NCBI RefSeq assembly: GCF_013408745.1
Contig: NZ_JACCBJ010000001.1
Location: 2,480,001-2,544,000, forward strand
Length of the DNA stretch: 64,000 nucleotides
From: Leifsonia soli
GTDB taxonomy: Bacteria > Actinomycetota > Actinomycetes > Actinomycetales > Microbacteriaceae
Reading direction: 5' to 3'
Made by a program: the position numbers and the translations under genes. Below the pieces are notes generated by a model that saw only the letters and a list, made by a program, of their open reading frames with translations, was not told where the DNA came from and searched no databases. Position 1 is the first letter of the stretch. Each line of letters opens with the position of its first letter. Shown piece by piece: positions 1-7,655 of this stretch.

Positions 1-4
1 GCGC

Positions 5-19
5 TGCACGAATCGTGCA
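5..19. promoter_or_regulatory. LacI-type operator-like palindrome upstream of GH2 gene
   Basis: TGCACGAATCGTGCA is a perfect 15-bp dyad (7-bp arms, one central base) ending 10 bp before the glycosidase start codon. Its size and centre resemble LacI-family operators, which often control sugar-utilisation genes. No regulator gene is visible because the window begins here, so this is inference. Confidence 0.4.
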
Positions 20-29
20 TGCTAATGGG

Positions 30-1817
30 ATGCTCACCGAGGAACGCCGCACGGACGCGGCCACCGCCCAGGACGGCCGCTACCCGCGGCCGCAGCTCGT
101 CCGGGCCGACTGGCTCGACCTCTCCGGCCCGTGGACGTTCGCGTTCGACGACGACGACCGCGGCCGGCGCGAGCACTGGGAGTCGTCCCGCTCGCTGCCC
201 GGTGTCATCCAGGTGCCGTTCCCGTTCGAGTCCGAGGCGTCCGGCGTGGGCGACACCGGCTTCCATCCGGTGGTCTGGTACCAGCGCACCGTGCTGCGCG
301 ACGAGATCCCGGCCGGCGAACGGCTGCTGCTCAACCTCGGCGCGGTCGACCACGCGTGCGAGGTCTGGGTCGACGGGCGCTCCGCCGGAAGCCACGAGGG
401 CGGCTCGACCCCTTTCGTCCTCGACATCACCGACCTCGCCGGAGACGGCGACGTCTCGATCACGGTCCGCGCCCAGGACGACCCGGCCGATGTGGCGCAA
501 CCGCGCGGCAAGCAGGATTGGCGGCACCACCCGCACTCCATCTGGTACCACCGCACGACCGGGATCTGGCAGCCCGTCTGGCTGGAGGCGGCGCCCGAGC
601 TGCGGATCGAGCAGCTGCACTGGCTGACCGACGTGCCGGCGGGAGAGGTCACCGCACAGCTCCGTCTGAGCCGCCCCGCCCCGACGGGCACGACCGCGAC
701 GATCACGGTGGAGCTGGGAGGAGAACGGCTCGCGAGCATCCGGACCGCGATCGACGGACGCGAGGTGGAGATCCCGTTCCGCATCCACCGCCAGACCAAC
801 GGGCAGGCCTACGAGGAGCTGCTCTGGTCGCCATCCCATCCCACGCTCATCGATGCGACGGTGACGCTGAGCGGCCCTGCGGGCGCCGACGATGTCGTCG
901 CGTCGTACTTCGGGCTGCGGTCGACCGCCGTCGAGGGCGGGCGCTTCCTGCTCAACGATCGTCCCCTCTACCTGCGCTCTGTGCTGAACCAGGGGTACTG
1001 GCCCGCGTCGCACTCGGCGGCGCCGAGCGCGGACGCCCTGCGCGCCGAGGCCCAGCTCATCCTCGACCTGGGGTTCAACGCCACCCGCCTGCACCAGAAG
1101 TACGAAGACCCGCGGTTCCTGTTCTGGGCCGACAAGCTGGGCCTGCTCGTCTGGGGCGAGGCGCCCGCGGCGTACGCGTTCAGCCCGGAGGCCGTTCGGC
1201 GCAGCGTCGCGGAGTGGTCGGCGATCCTCGACCGCGACCGGTCGCATCCCTCGATCGTCACCTGGGTGCCGCTCAACGAGAGCTGGGGCGTGCAGCACCT
1301 CGCCCACGACCCGCGGATGGTGTCCTACGCCAAGGCGCTCGTGCACCTGACCAAGACGGTCGATCCGAGCCGGCCGGTCATCTCCAACGACGGCTGGGAG
1401 CACGCGGCGTCCGACATCCTGTCGATCCACGACTACGACCACGACCCGGAGCGGGTCCGCGAGCGGTACGCGACGCGGGACGGCATCCTCGCCGCACCCT
1501 TCACGCTTCCCGGACGCCGGCTGGTCGTCGACGCGGAACAGCGGCTCGACGTCCCCATCATGCTGACCGAGTTCGGCGGCATCTCCTACACCGAAGACGG
1601 TCCGGAGGATGCCTGGGGCTACTCCACTGCGAGCAGCGCGACGGAGCTCGTGGAGCGGCTGCGCGCCCTCGTCGGCGCCGTGCGCTCGTCCACCGCTCTG
1701 GCGGGCTACTGCTACACGCAGCTGGCCGACACCGGCCAGGAGACCAACGGGCTCGTCTTCGAGGACCGCCGCCCGAAGGCGCCGATCGAGGAGCTGCGGG
1801 CTATCTTCGGAGCGTGA
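30..1817 (+). CDS. Glycoside hydrolase family 2 (beta-galactosidase/beta-glucuronidase-like)
   Basis: A 595-residue protein with the GH2 layout: an N-terminal jelly-roll sugar-binding domain (about residues 25-185, with the GIWQPVWLE signature), an immunoglobulin-like domain, then a C-terminal TIM barrel from about 300. The likely acid/base is the Glu of WVPLNES (about residue 417) and the nucleophile the Glu of MLTEFGG (about 514). It should hydrolyse a beta-glycoside. No signal peptide is seen, so it is probably cytoplasmic. ATG at 30 was chosen; an in-frame GTG at 15 would add five residues and lies inside the upstream palindrome. The exact substrate cannot be read from the sequence. Confidence 0.88.
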   Translation: MLTEERRTDAATAQDGRYPRPQLVRADWLDLSGPWTFAFDDDDRGRREHWESSRSLPGVIQVPFPFESEASGVGDTGFHPVVWYQRTVLRDEIPAGERLLLNLGAVDHACEVWVDGRSAGSHEGGSTPFVLDITDLAGDGDVSITVRAQDDPADVAQPRGKQDWRHHPHSIWYHRTTGIWQPVWLEAAPELRIEQLHWLTDVPAGEVTAQLRLSRPAPTGTTATITVELGGERLASIRTAIDGREVEIPFRIHRQTNGQAYEELLWSPSHPTLIDATVTLSGPAGADDVVASYFGLRSTAVEGGRFLLNDRPLYLRSVLNQGYWPASHSAAPSADALRAEAQLILDLGFNATRLHQKYEDPRFLFWADKLGLLVWGEAPAAYAFSPEAVRRSVAEWSAILDRDRSHPSIVTWVPLNESWGVQHLAHDPRMVSYAKALVHLTKTVDPSRPVISNDGWEHAASDILSIHDYDHDPERVRERYATRDGILAAPFTLPGRRLVVDAEQRLDVPIMLTEFGGISYTEDGPEDAWGYSTASSATELVERLRALVGAVRSSTALAGYCYTQLADTGQETNGLVFEDRRPKAPIEELRAIFGA

Positions 1818-1892
1818 GCACCCTGGTGCGGCGGGGCGATGGGAGAGCAGAATGACGCCGTCGCCGTATCCGTCTCTCCTCGAGGAGCGCCC

Positions 1893-2318
1893 ATGTCTGC
1901 ATCCGCCGCCGCGGTGAGCCCCGCCGCGCACCTCCGTCGTCGCTCCCGGGAGGCGCTGGCGGCTCTGGCCGTCCAGTACCTGCTCGGCATGGCGGCCAAC
2001 CTCATCGGCGAGCCGGACAGCACGTTCGTCCGCGTCGTCGACGCGATCATCATCATCCTGCACGTGCTGATCGCGATCGGCCTGGTGGTCGTCAGCGTCC
2101 GCGTGCTGCTAGCCGCCCGGGCGGCCGGAGTCGGTGAGCGGCTGGCCGTGTGGGGCCTGGTGGTGATGGTGATCAGCTTGCTGGCGGGCGTCCTCACGAT
2201 CTCGATCGGCAGCGACTGGGCGTCCTACGTGATGGCCGCGGGCTTCCTCGTCGCCGCCGCGCTGTACGCCGGGACGTTCCTGGCGTCGTACCGGCTGGAC
2301 CGCGCGGCGTCCGCGTAG
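1893..2318 (+). CDS. Small four-helix membrane protein, function unknown
   Basis: A 141-residue protein with a short basic N-terminus (HLRRRSRE) and four hydrophobic segments covering almost all of the rest. ATG 1893 follows GAGGAG by 5 nt; an in-frame upstream start at 1839 lacks such a site. It lies 75 bp after the GH2 gene on the same strand, which may be coincidental. I do not recognise the family. Confidence 0.75.
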   Translation: MSASAAAVSPAAHLRRRSREALAALAVQYLLGMAANLIGEPDSTFVRVVDAIIIILHVLIAIGLVVVSVRVLLAARAAGVGERLAVWGLVVMVISLLAGVLTISIGSDWASYVMAAGFLVAAALYAGTFLASYRLDRAASA

Positions 2319-2320
2319 CC

Positions 2321-2384
2321 GCGCACATTCGTGCCGAATGTGCGGTCAGCCGGCCCCGAAGCGCACATTCGTGCCGAATGTGCG
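2321..2384. repeat. Two exact copies of a 24-bp palindromic unit
   Basis: An identical 24-bp unit occurs at 2321-2344 and 2361-2384. Each contains the perfect dyad CGCACATTCG / CGAATGTGCG with a 3-nt centre. The pair fills the gap between a plus-strand gene ending at 2318 and a minus-strand gene ending at 2387. It could act as a bidirectional terminator, but there is no T-tract, so a dispersed intergenic repeat is equally possible. Confidence 0.8.
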
Positions 2385-2386
2385 AG

Positions 2387-3139
2387 TCAGGACCAGTAGG
2401 CGTAGCGCGATGCCGGCCGGAAGCCGAGCGACGCGTAGAGGGCGTGCGCCGCCGTGTTGCCGGCGAGCACCTGGAGCCACAGTCCGTCGACGCCGTGCTC
2501 GGCGGATGCGGTGGCCAGCGCCAGGACGAGCGCGCGGGCCAGCCCGCGGCGCCGGGCCGAGGGGCGCGTCGCGACGGCGAACAGGCCTCCCCATCCGTCG
2601 ACGATGGCCAGCCGGGCGACCGCGTCCGGTGCGGCGGGGTCGCCGTGGGCGGCGTAGAGCGCGGGACCACCGCGGAGGATGCGCGCGGCGACGGCGCGCT
2701 CGGCGGCTCCGCCGCGGCCGTCGACGGACCACCAGGTGTCGAGCCACGCGTCGTCGGGGTGGTCGGCGATGCGCACTGGCGCGGCGGCTGCCGGGGCGGC
2801 GGCAGCCGGGCCGCCGGCGACCGTCTCCCGGTCGGCGACCAGGATGTCGGTCTGCGAGTGCTCGCGGTATCCGCGCGCGGCGAGGACACCGCGCAGTTCG
2901 GGCGACGATGCAGGACTCACCTGGAACACCGCGGGCAGCGACCGTGCCGCGTACCACCGCTCGGCGGCATCCACCGCGGCGCCCAGGTCGTCGACGGGAC
3001 CGGAGGTGAGCACCGAGTTCGCGCGGTTGGTGACACCGGTCGATGCCCGGAGCGTCCAGGCGCCGAGCGGTTCGCGCTCCAGCGCGGGCCAGCCGCGGTC
3101 GGCGAGGCGGTCCAGGGCGGCGGCATCAGGCAGGTGCAC
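2387..3139 (-). CDS. GNAT family N-acetyltransferase
   Basis: A 250-residue protein. The C-terminal half has the GNAT acetyl-CoA-binding motif (VATRPSARRRGLARALV, about residues 187-203) followed by the usual GLWLQV and HALYASLGF strands. The N-terminal half is a degenerate GNAT-like region (HRP-like TNRANSVL), so this is probably a tandem-GNAT protein. The acceptor is unknown. The start is GTG 3139, because a TAGCGT -10 box ends 6 nt before it, implying a leaderless mRNA. It diverges from the gene at 3177 across only 37 bp. Confidence 0.85.
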   Translation of the reverse strand: MHLPDAAALDRLADRGWPALEREPLGAWTLRASTGVTNRANSVLTSGPVDDLGAAVDAAERWYAARSLPAVFQVSPASSPELRGVLAARGYREHSQTDILVADRETVAGGPAAAAPAAAAPVRIADHPDDAWLDTWWSVDGRGGAAERAVAARILRGGPALYAAHGDPAAPDAVARLAIVDGWGGLFAVATRPSARRRGLARALVLALATASAEHGVDGLWLQVLAGNTAAHALYASLGFRPASRYAYWS

Positions 3140-3145
3140 CTGTCG

Positions 3146-3169
3146 ACGCTAGCGCAGGCGGCGTACCGT
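3146..3169. promoter_or_regulatory. Back-to-back leaderless promoters
   Basis: The minus-strand -10 TAGCGT (3146-3151) lies 6 nt before GTG 3139. The plus-strand -10 TACCGT (3164-3169) lies 7 nt before ATG 3177. With only 12 bp between the two hexamers, each promoter's -35 region must overlap the other promoter, so the two are probably mutually exclusive. Confidence 0.55.
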
Positions 3170-3176
3170 GCCTGCC

Positions 3177-3491
3177 ATGACCGATACCCGAGCCGCCGCA
3201 ACGGAAGCGCTGACCGAGAGCGAGATCGCCGGACTGAGCGCCAAGACCGTCGCCCATGTCATCCACTACCGGCGCAAGACCTACGTCACCAAGCCGTCCG
3301 AGGGCTACGCCCTGCTCAAACGCGTCCGCACGCTACTGCGCGACGGGACGACGGATCTTGTCCCGCTGGTCCACCGCGACGGCTTCGTCTGGCTGGCGAT
3401 CGGCCCCAGCATCCCGATCTCGATCGACGAGATCGAGACCGACCCGGGTCACAGCGAGAAGCACACGCTCAAGCGGCTCGGCCTCGACTAG
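3177..3491 (+). CDS. Small conserved-looking protein, function unknown
   Basis: A 104-residue soluble protein, rich in charged residues, with no signal peptide or membrane segment. Readable segments include TVAHVIHYRRKTYVTKPSE, LVPLVHRDGFVWLAIGPS and ISIDEIETDPGHSEKHTLK. I do not recognise the family. ATG 3177 is preceded by a -10-like TACCGT at 7 nt, so translation is probably leaderless. An in-frame GTG at 3168 overlaps that box and is unlikely. Confidence 0.7.
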   Translation: MTDTRAAATEALTESEIAGLSAKTVAHVIHYRRKTYVTKPSEGYALLKRVRTLLRDGTTDLVPLVHRDGFVWLAIGPSIPISIDEIETDPGHSEKHTLKRLGLD

Positions 3492-3492
3492 C

Positions 3493-3553
3493 GCGAGTTG
3501 CGACACCATGTCACCACTCGGCCCGAGTCGTGACATCATGTCGCGACTCGGGC
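3493..3553. repeat. Two tandem CGAGTCG-type palindromes between converging genes
   Basis: The second unit (3521-3553) is a near-perfect palindrome with 16-bp arms, one mismatch and a single central base. The preceding unit (3493-3521) is a degraded version of the same design. A related element occurs at 30211-30267, also between two converging genes. A bidirectional terminator or dispersed intergenic repeat is likely. Confidence 0.65.
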
Positions 3554-3589
3554 CGGAGGCCGGGCGGGGGCCGGATGGGGTGAGCGGCG

Positions 3590-4660
3590 TCAGGCGCCGG
3601 CGGCGGGGACGAGCTCGCGGGGCGGAGCCACCGTGTCGGCCGCGGGGGCGACCTTCGCGGCGGCGGCCTTCGCCCGGGGCTTGGCAGGCGTCGAGGCGGC
3701 GGCCGGCGCAGGCGCCGGGACGGCGACCGGGAGTGCCGGGAACGTCGGGATGGGCGCGGTCTCGGCCGGGCCGGCGTTCGTGGCGAACTCCTTCAGCCAC
3801 GGCAGGAGCTCCGGACCGAGATCCTCCCGGGCGACCGCCATCTGCACGATCGCCTTCAGGTAGTCGAGCCGATCGCCGGTGTCGTACCGGCGCCCGCGGA
3901 AGATGACGCCGTGCACGCCGCCCGTCCACGCGGGAGCGGTCGCGAGGCCCTCGAGCGCATCCGTCAGCTGGATCTCGCCGCCCTTGCCCGGCTCCGTCTT
4001 CTCCAGGATGTCGAAGATCTCCGGCCGCAGGACGTACCGCCCGATGACCGCGTAGTTCGACGGCGCGTTCTCACGGCTGGGCTTCTCGACCAGTCCGGTG
4101 ATGCGCACCACGTCCTCGTCATCGGTCTCCACCACCGCGGCGGCGCCGTAGAGGTGGATGGACTCCGGCGGCACCTCCATCAGCGCGACGACCGTCGTGT
4201 TGAGCGCGTGCTGCACCTCCAGCATGCGGGAGAGCAGCGGGTCGCGGGCGTCGATGATGTCGTCGCCGAGGAGCACGGCGAACGGCTCGTGCCCGATATG
4301 CATCTTGGCGCGGAGCACCGCGTGGCCGAGGCCCTTCGGGTCGCCCTGGCGCACGTAGTGCATGTCGGCGAGGGAGGTGGAGTAGCTGACCTTGAGGAGC
4401 TTGTCGCGGTCGCCCTTCTTCTCGAGGGCGTCCTCCAGCTCGGCATTGCGGTCGAAGTGGTTCTCAAGCGCGTTCTTGTTGCGTCCGGTGATGAGGAGCA
4501 CGTCGTTGAGGCCGGAGGTGACGGCCTCCTCGACGACGTACTGGATGGCCGGCTTGTCGACCACCGGGAGCATCTCCTTCGGCATGGCCTTGGTCGCGGG
4601 CAGGAAGCGGGTCCCCAATCCCGCCGCGGGGATGACGGCCTTCGTCACGTAACTGGTCAC
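3590..4660 (-). CDS. galU: UTP--glucose-1-phosphate uridylyltransferase
   Basis: Makes UDP-glucose from glucose-1-phosphate and UTP in the cytoplasm. A 356-residue protein with the nucleotidyltransferase signature AAGLGTRFLPATKAMPKEML at the N-terminus, then VLLGDDII, LMEVPPE and VEKPSRENAPSNYAVIGRY. GTG 4660 was chosen because AAGGAG lies 7 nt upstream and the homologous region begins at once; the longer in-frame ORF has a low-complexity lead. The last ~65 residues are an Ala/Pro/Lys-rich tail unusual for the family. It is the last gene of the exopolysaccharide operon and feeds Ugd. Confidence 0.95.
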   Translation of the reverse strand: MTSYVTKAVIPAAGLGTRFLPATKAMPKEMLPVVDKPAIQYVVEEAVTSGLNDVLLITGRNKNALENHFDRNAELEDALEKKGDRDKLLKVSYSTSLADMHYVRQGDPKGLGHAVLRAKMHIGHEPFAVLLGDDIIDARDPLLSRMLEVQHALNTTVVALMEVPPESIHLYGAAAVVETDDEDVVRITGLVEKPSRENAPSNYAVIGRYVLRPEIFDILEKTEPGKGGEIQLTDALEGLATAPAWTGGVHGVIFRGRRYDTGDRLDYLKAIVQMAVAREDLGPELLPWLKEFATNAGPAETAPIPTFPALPVAVPAPAPAAASTPAKPRAKAAAAKVAPAADTVAPPRELVPAAGA

Positions 4661-4682
4661 GGTCTTCTCCTTGCAGTGGGGT

Positions 4683-4744
4683 GCCGAGGTGCTCGTAGGT
4701 GTCGCCGACACGCGGTGCGGGAGCGCACCTGCGAGCACCTCGGC
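4683..4744. promoter_or_regulatory. 19-bp inverted repeat in the ugd-galU gap
   Basis: Arms 4683-4701 and 4726-4744 pair at 18 of 19 positions around a 24-nt loop. It lies in the 97-bp gap between ugd and galU, the only sizeable gap in the operon. In the mRNA it would form a strong hairpin that could attenuate galU, stabilise the upstream message or end transcription. No T-tract follows. Confidence 0.55.
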
Positions 4745-4757
4745 GAAGAGGGATGGG

Positions 4758-6158
4758 TCAGCGGACGGGGGCGAGAGCGGCGAGGTCGTCGGCCAGCGGG
4801 GCCAGCTCGGGAACGGTGCCCATCGCGAGGACGCTCCAGCCGGCGCGGTTCCACGCGGCGGCGTCGAGGCAGTTGCGACCGTCGATGACTGTCCGGCCCC
4901 GGACCAGCTCACGCAGACCCGCCGGGTCGGCGGTCGTGAACTCGTCCCACTCTGTCAGCACGACCGTCAGGTCGGCTCCGGTCAGCGCCTCCTCCATCGA
5001 GTCGGCGTAGCCGAGGGTCGGATAGAGCCGCTGGGCGGTCTCGCGGGCCTGCGGGTCGTAGACGACGACCTGCGCACCGCGCAGGTGCAGCGCCGCCGCC
5101 ACGTTGAGCGCCGGCGAGTCGCGGACGTCGTCCGTGTGCGGCTTGAATGCGGCGCCCAGCACGCCGATGCGGCGGTTGAGCACCGAACCGCCGAGCGCCT
5201 TCAGCGCGAGGTCGATCACGCGCTGGCGGCGGCCCATGTTGATCTCGTCCACCTGCTGGAGCAGGCCGACCGCCGCGTGGGCGCCCAGCTCGTTCGAGCG
5301 GTACATGAGAGCACGGATGTCCTTCGGCAAGCAGCCTCCGCCGAAGCCGAGGCCGGCGTTGAGGAACTGGCGGCCGATCCGCACATCGTGGCCGAGGGCG
5401 TCCGCGAGCAGCGAGACGTCCGCCCCGGCTGCGTCGCACACCTCGGCGATCGCGTTGATGAACGAGATCTTCGTGGCGAGGAAGGCATTGGCGCTGACCT
5501 TGACGAGCTCGGCCGTCGGCAGGTCGGCCACGAGGACCGGGCAGCCCTCGGAGATCGGCTTCTCGTAGATGCGTCGGAGGGTGGCCTCCGCCTTCGCGGA
5601 GGTTCCGCCGAACACGAGGCGATCGGGCGAGAGGGTGTCGTCCACCGCCTTGCCTTCGCGCAGGAACTCGGGGTTCCAGACGAGCTCGACATCGATCCCT
5701 GCGGGTACGGCGTCCGCGACGATCGCACGGAGCCGCGCGCCCGTCCCGACCGGAACCGTCGACTTGCCCACGATGAGCCCGTCGTGCGTCAGGTTCTCTG
5801 CGATCCCGCGAGCTGCGGCCTCCACGTAGGAGAGGTTCGCCGCGAAGGAGCCGGACTGCTGAGGCGTCCCGACGCAGATGAAGTGCACGTCGGAGACGGC
5901 GACGGCCTCGGCGAGGTCGGTCGTGAACGTGAGGCGTCCGGCGGCGACGTTCCGGCGGATGAGCTCGGGCAGGCCGGGCTCGAAGAACGGCGCGCGTCCC
6001 TCCTTGAGCTCCTCGACCTTGCGCGGGTCGGTGTCGACGCCGACGACGTCGAAGCCGAGCTCGGCCATGGCGGCCGCGTGGGTGGCGCCGAGGTAGCCGG
6101 TGCCGATCACGCTGATGCGGGGAGCGGGCTGGTCCTTGGACTTCTTGGGAGCGGTCAT
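4758..6158 (-). CDS. ugd: UDP-glucose 6-dehydrogenase
   Basis: Oxidises UDP-glucose to UDP-glucuronate with two NAD+. A 466-residue protein with an N-terminal Rossmann fold (VIGTGYLGATHAAAMAELG), FICVGTPQ, the family signature GFGGGCLPKD with the catalytic Cys at residue 276, and a C-terminal UDP-binding domain (GVLGAAFKPHTDDVRDSPA). ATG 6158 follows an AAAGGA site. It lies 21 bp downstream of the GH26 gene and upstream of galU, so UDP-glucuronate is probably a precursor for the polymer made by the linked synthase. Confidence 0.95.
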   Translation of the reverse strand: MTAPKKSKDQPAPRISVIGTGYLGATHAAAMAELGFDVVGVDTDPRKVEELKEGRAPFFEPGLPELIRRNVAAGRLTFTTDLAEAVAVSDVHFICVGTPQQSGSFAANLSYVEAAARGIAENLTHDGLIVGKSTVPVGTGARLRAIVADAVPAGIDVELVWNPEFLREGKAVDDTLSPDRLVFGGTSAKAEATLRRIYEKPISEGCPVLVADLPTAELVKVSANAFLATKISFINAIAEVCDAAGADVSLLADALGHDVRIGRQFLNAGLGFGGGCLPKDIRALMYRSNELGAHAAVGLLQQVDEINMGRRQRVIDLALKALGGSVLNRRIGVLGAAFKPHTDDVRDSPALNVAAALHLRGAQVVVYDPQARETAQRLYPTLGYADSMEEALTGADLTVVLTEWDEFTTADPAGLRELVRGRTVIDGRNCLDAAAWNRAGWSVLAMGTVPELAPLADDLAALAPVR

Positions 6159-6179
6159 GACGATCGTCCTTTCTGGTGG

Positions 6180-7655
6180 TCAGGGAGCGGGAGTGAGGGC
6201 GAAGTCGTCCTCGGGTCTGGTGAGGCCGGTGATGAAGGCGGAGAGAGAGTCCGCCCGGGAGTCGATGCGCCAGTCGTTGGTGGCGCGGACGCCTTCGACG
6301 TAGCTGGTCACCGCGAGGTTGAACCACGAGAAGCCGATGATGTCGTCGTTCTCCGGTTTGGCGAGGGCCTCGAAGAAGGATGTGATCCAGGTGGCCTTGT
6401 GTCCTTCCGTCTCCGACGCACCGACCTCGGCGAGCATGATCGGCTTGCTCGTGATCGAGCGCAGCTTGTCGAGGCTCGCCTTGAACGTGTAGTCGAAGCT
6501 GAAGTCGTTGTCGGCCTTGTAGGGCGGCCGAAGGTAGCCGGAGAGCCCCACCCAGTCGACGTACCCGTCACCGGGGTACAGCGACTCGAGGTAGCCGGGA
6601 ACCTTGTGGGAGGCGGGGAGGTTGTTGACGATGTTCGGCGCCCAGACCCACACGACCAGGTTGTTGGCGCCCTCCTGCTGGAAGATGTCGTGGACGTGCC
6701 GCCACATCTTCACGTAGTCGCCCGCGCTGTTGCCGTTGATCGAATTGCCCTGGCCGTCTGTCTCCGCCCACGGGTACCAGATGCCGTTCATCTCGTGGTC
6801 GAGGCGGATCCCCAGCGGGAGGCCGGTGGCGACGATGTCCTTGGCGTACTGGTGCAGGTAGGCGTCGAAGTCCCCGCGGATGATGTTCGGCAGCGAGTAC
6901 GCCGGCTCGTCGACGGTGTCGTTGCCTGCATCGATCGGACGCGACTCCCAGGTCATCATCGGCATCCGGCCCTGCTGCCAGGAGCGCGTGACGGCGTTGG
7001 CGCGGAAGGTCTCATCCCAGCCGCTGAAGTAGCCGACCAGGTTGGGCGAGACGCCGACCTTCGCGCTCGTGGAGTCGAAGGTCGCCCAGTTGAACGGCGC
7101 CTGCTCGGTGTACATGCCGTAGAAGCGCTTGGCGGGGTTCACCAGGTCGGCGCGGGCGGGAGCGGTGATCGGCGCAGCGGCGTTCCCGCCGGACGAACCG
7201 GAGCCATGGTTTCCCGCGGCCGTCGAGCCCGACGTCGAGCCGGAGGTGCCCTTGGCCTGGGCGGCGGACAGCTGCGCCTTCACGCTCGCGAGCTGGCTCT
7301 CGGCCGCCGCGGCCTTCTGCTGGGCGGTCGCGAGCTGCTTGGCCGCGGCCGCCTGGGCGGCGAGGGTCGCCTTCTGCAGCGCAGTCAGCTTGCCCTTCTG
7401 GGAGGCGATCGTCTCGGTCGCCCTGTCGAGGTTGCGCTTCAGCTCGGCGTTCTGGGCGGCGAAGGGCGTGACCACTTCGGCGGCCTGGTCGACGGCCTTG
7501 CGGAGGGGGGCGCCGGTCGGCGACACCCAGACGTAGGCCGAGATCCCGACCAGCACGGCAGTGAGGACGATGGCCGCGGCGGCGGTCGCCTGCGAGCGGG
7601 ACTTGGACTGGGACCACCAGGCGGCGGTCCGGGTGGGGGCGGTCTGGTCAGACAA
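6180..7655 (-). CDS. Membrane-anchored GH26 (beta-mannanase-like) glycosidase
   Basis: A 491-residue protein with a cytoplasmic N-terminus, one membrane anchor (about 25-45), an Ala/Gln/Lys-rich coiled coil (about 55-140), a Ser/Gly/Thr linker and an extracytoplasmic GH26 domain from about 170. GH26 catalytic motifs are intact: acid/base Glu288 in HEMNGIWYPW and nucleophile Glu410 in MLAEVG. Its start overlaps the upstream glycosyltransferase by 8 bp. The coiled coil suggests oligomerisation near the synthase. A role in trimming or releasing the nascent polysaccharide is inferred from position. Confidence 0.88.
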   Translation of the reverse strand: MSDQTAPTRTAAWWSQSKSRSQATAAAAIVLTAVLVGISAYVWVSPTGAPLRKAVDQAAEVVTPFAAQNAELKRNLDRATETIASQKGKLTALQKATLAAQAAAAKQLATAQQKAAAAESQLASVKAQLSAAQAKGTSGSTSGSTAAGNHGSGSSGGNAAAPITAPARADLVNPAKRFYGMYTEQAPFNWATFDSTSAKVGVSPNLVGYFSGWDETFRANAVTRSWQQGRMPMMTWESRPIDAGNDTVDEPAYSLPNIIRGDFDAYLHQYAKDIVATGLPLGIRLDHEMNGIWYPWAETDGQGNSINGNSAGDYVKMWRHVHDIFQQEGANNLVVWVWAPNIVNNLPASHKVPGYLESLYPGDGYVDWVGLSGYLRPPYKADNDFSFDYTFKASLDKLRSITSKPIMLAEVGASETEGHKATWITSFFEALAKPENDDIIGFSWFNLAVTSYVEGVRATNDWRIDSRADSLSAFITGLTRPEDDFALTPAP

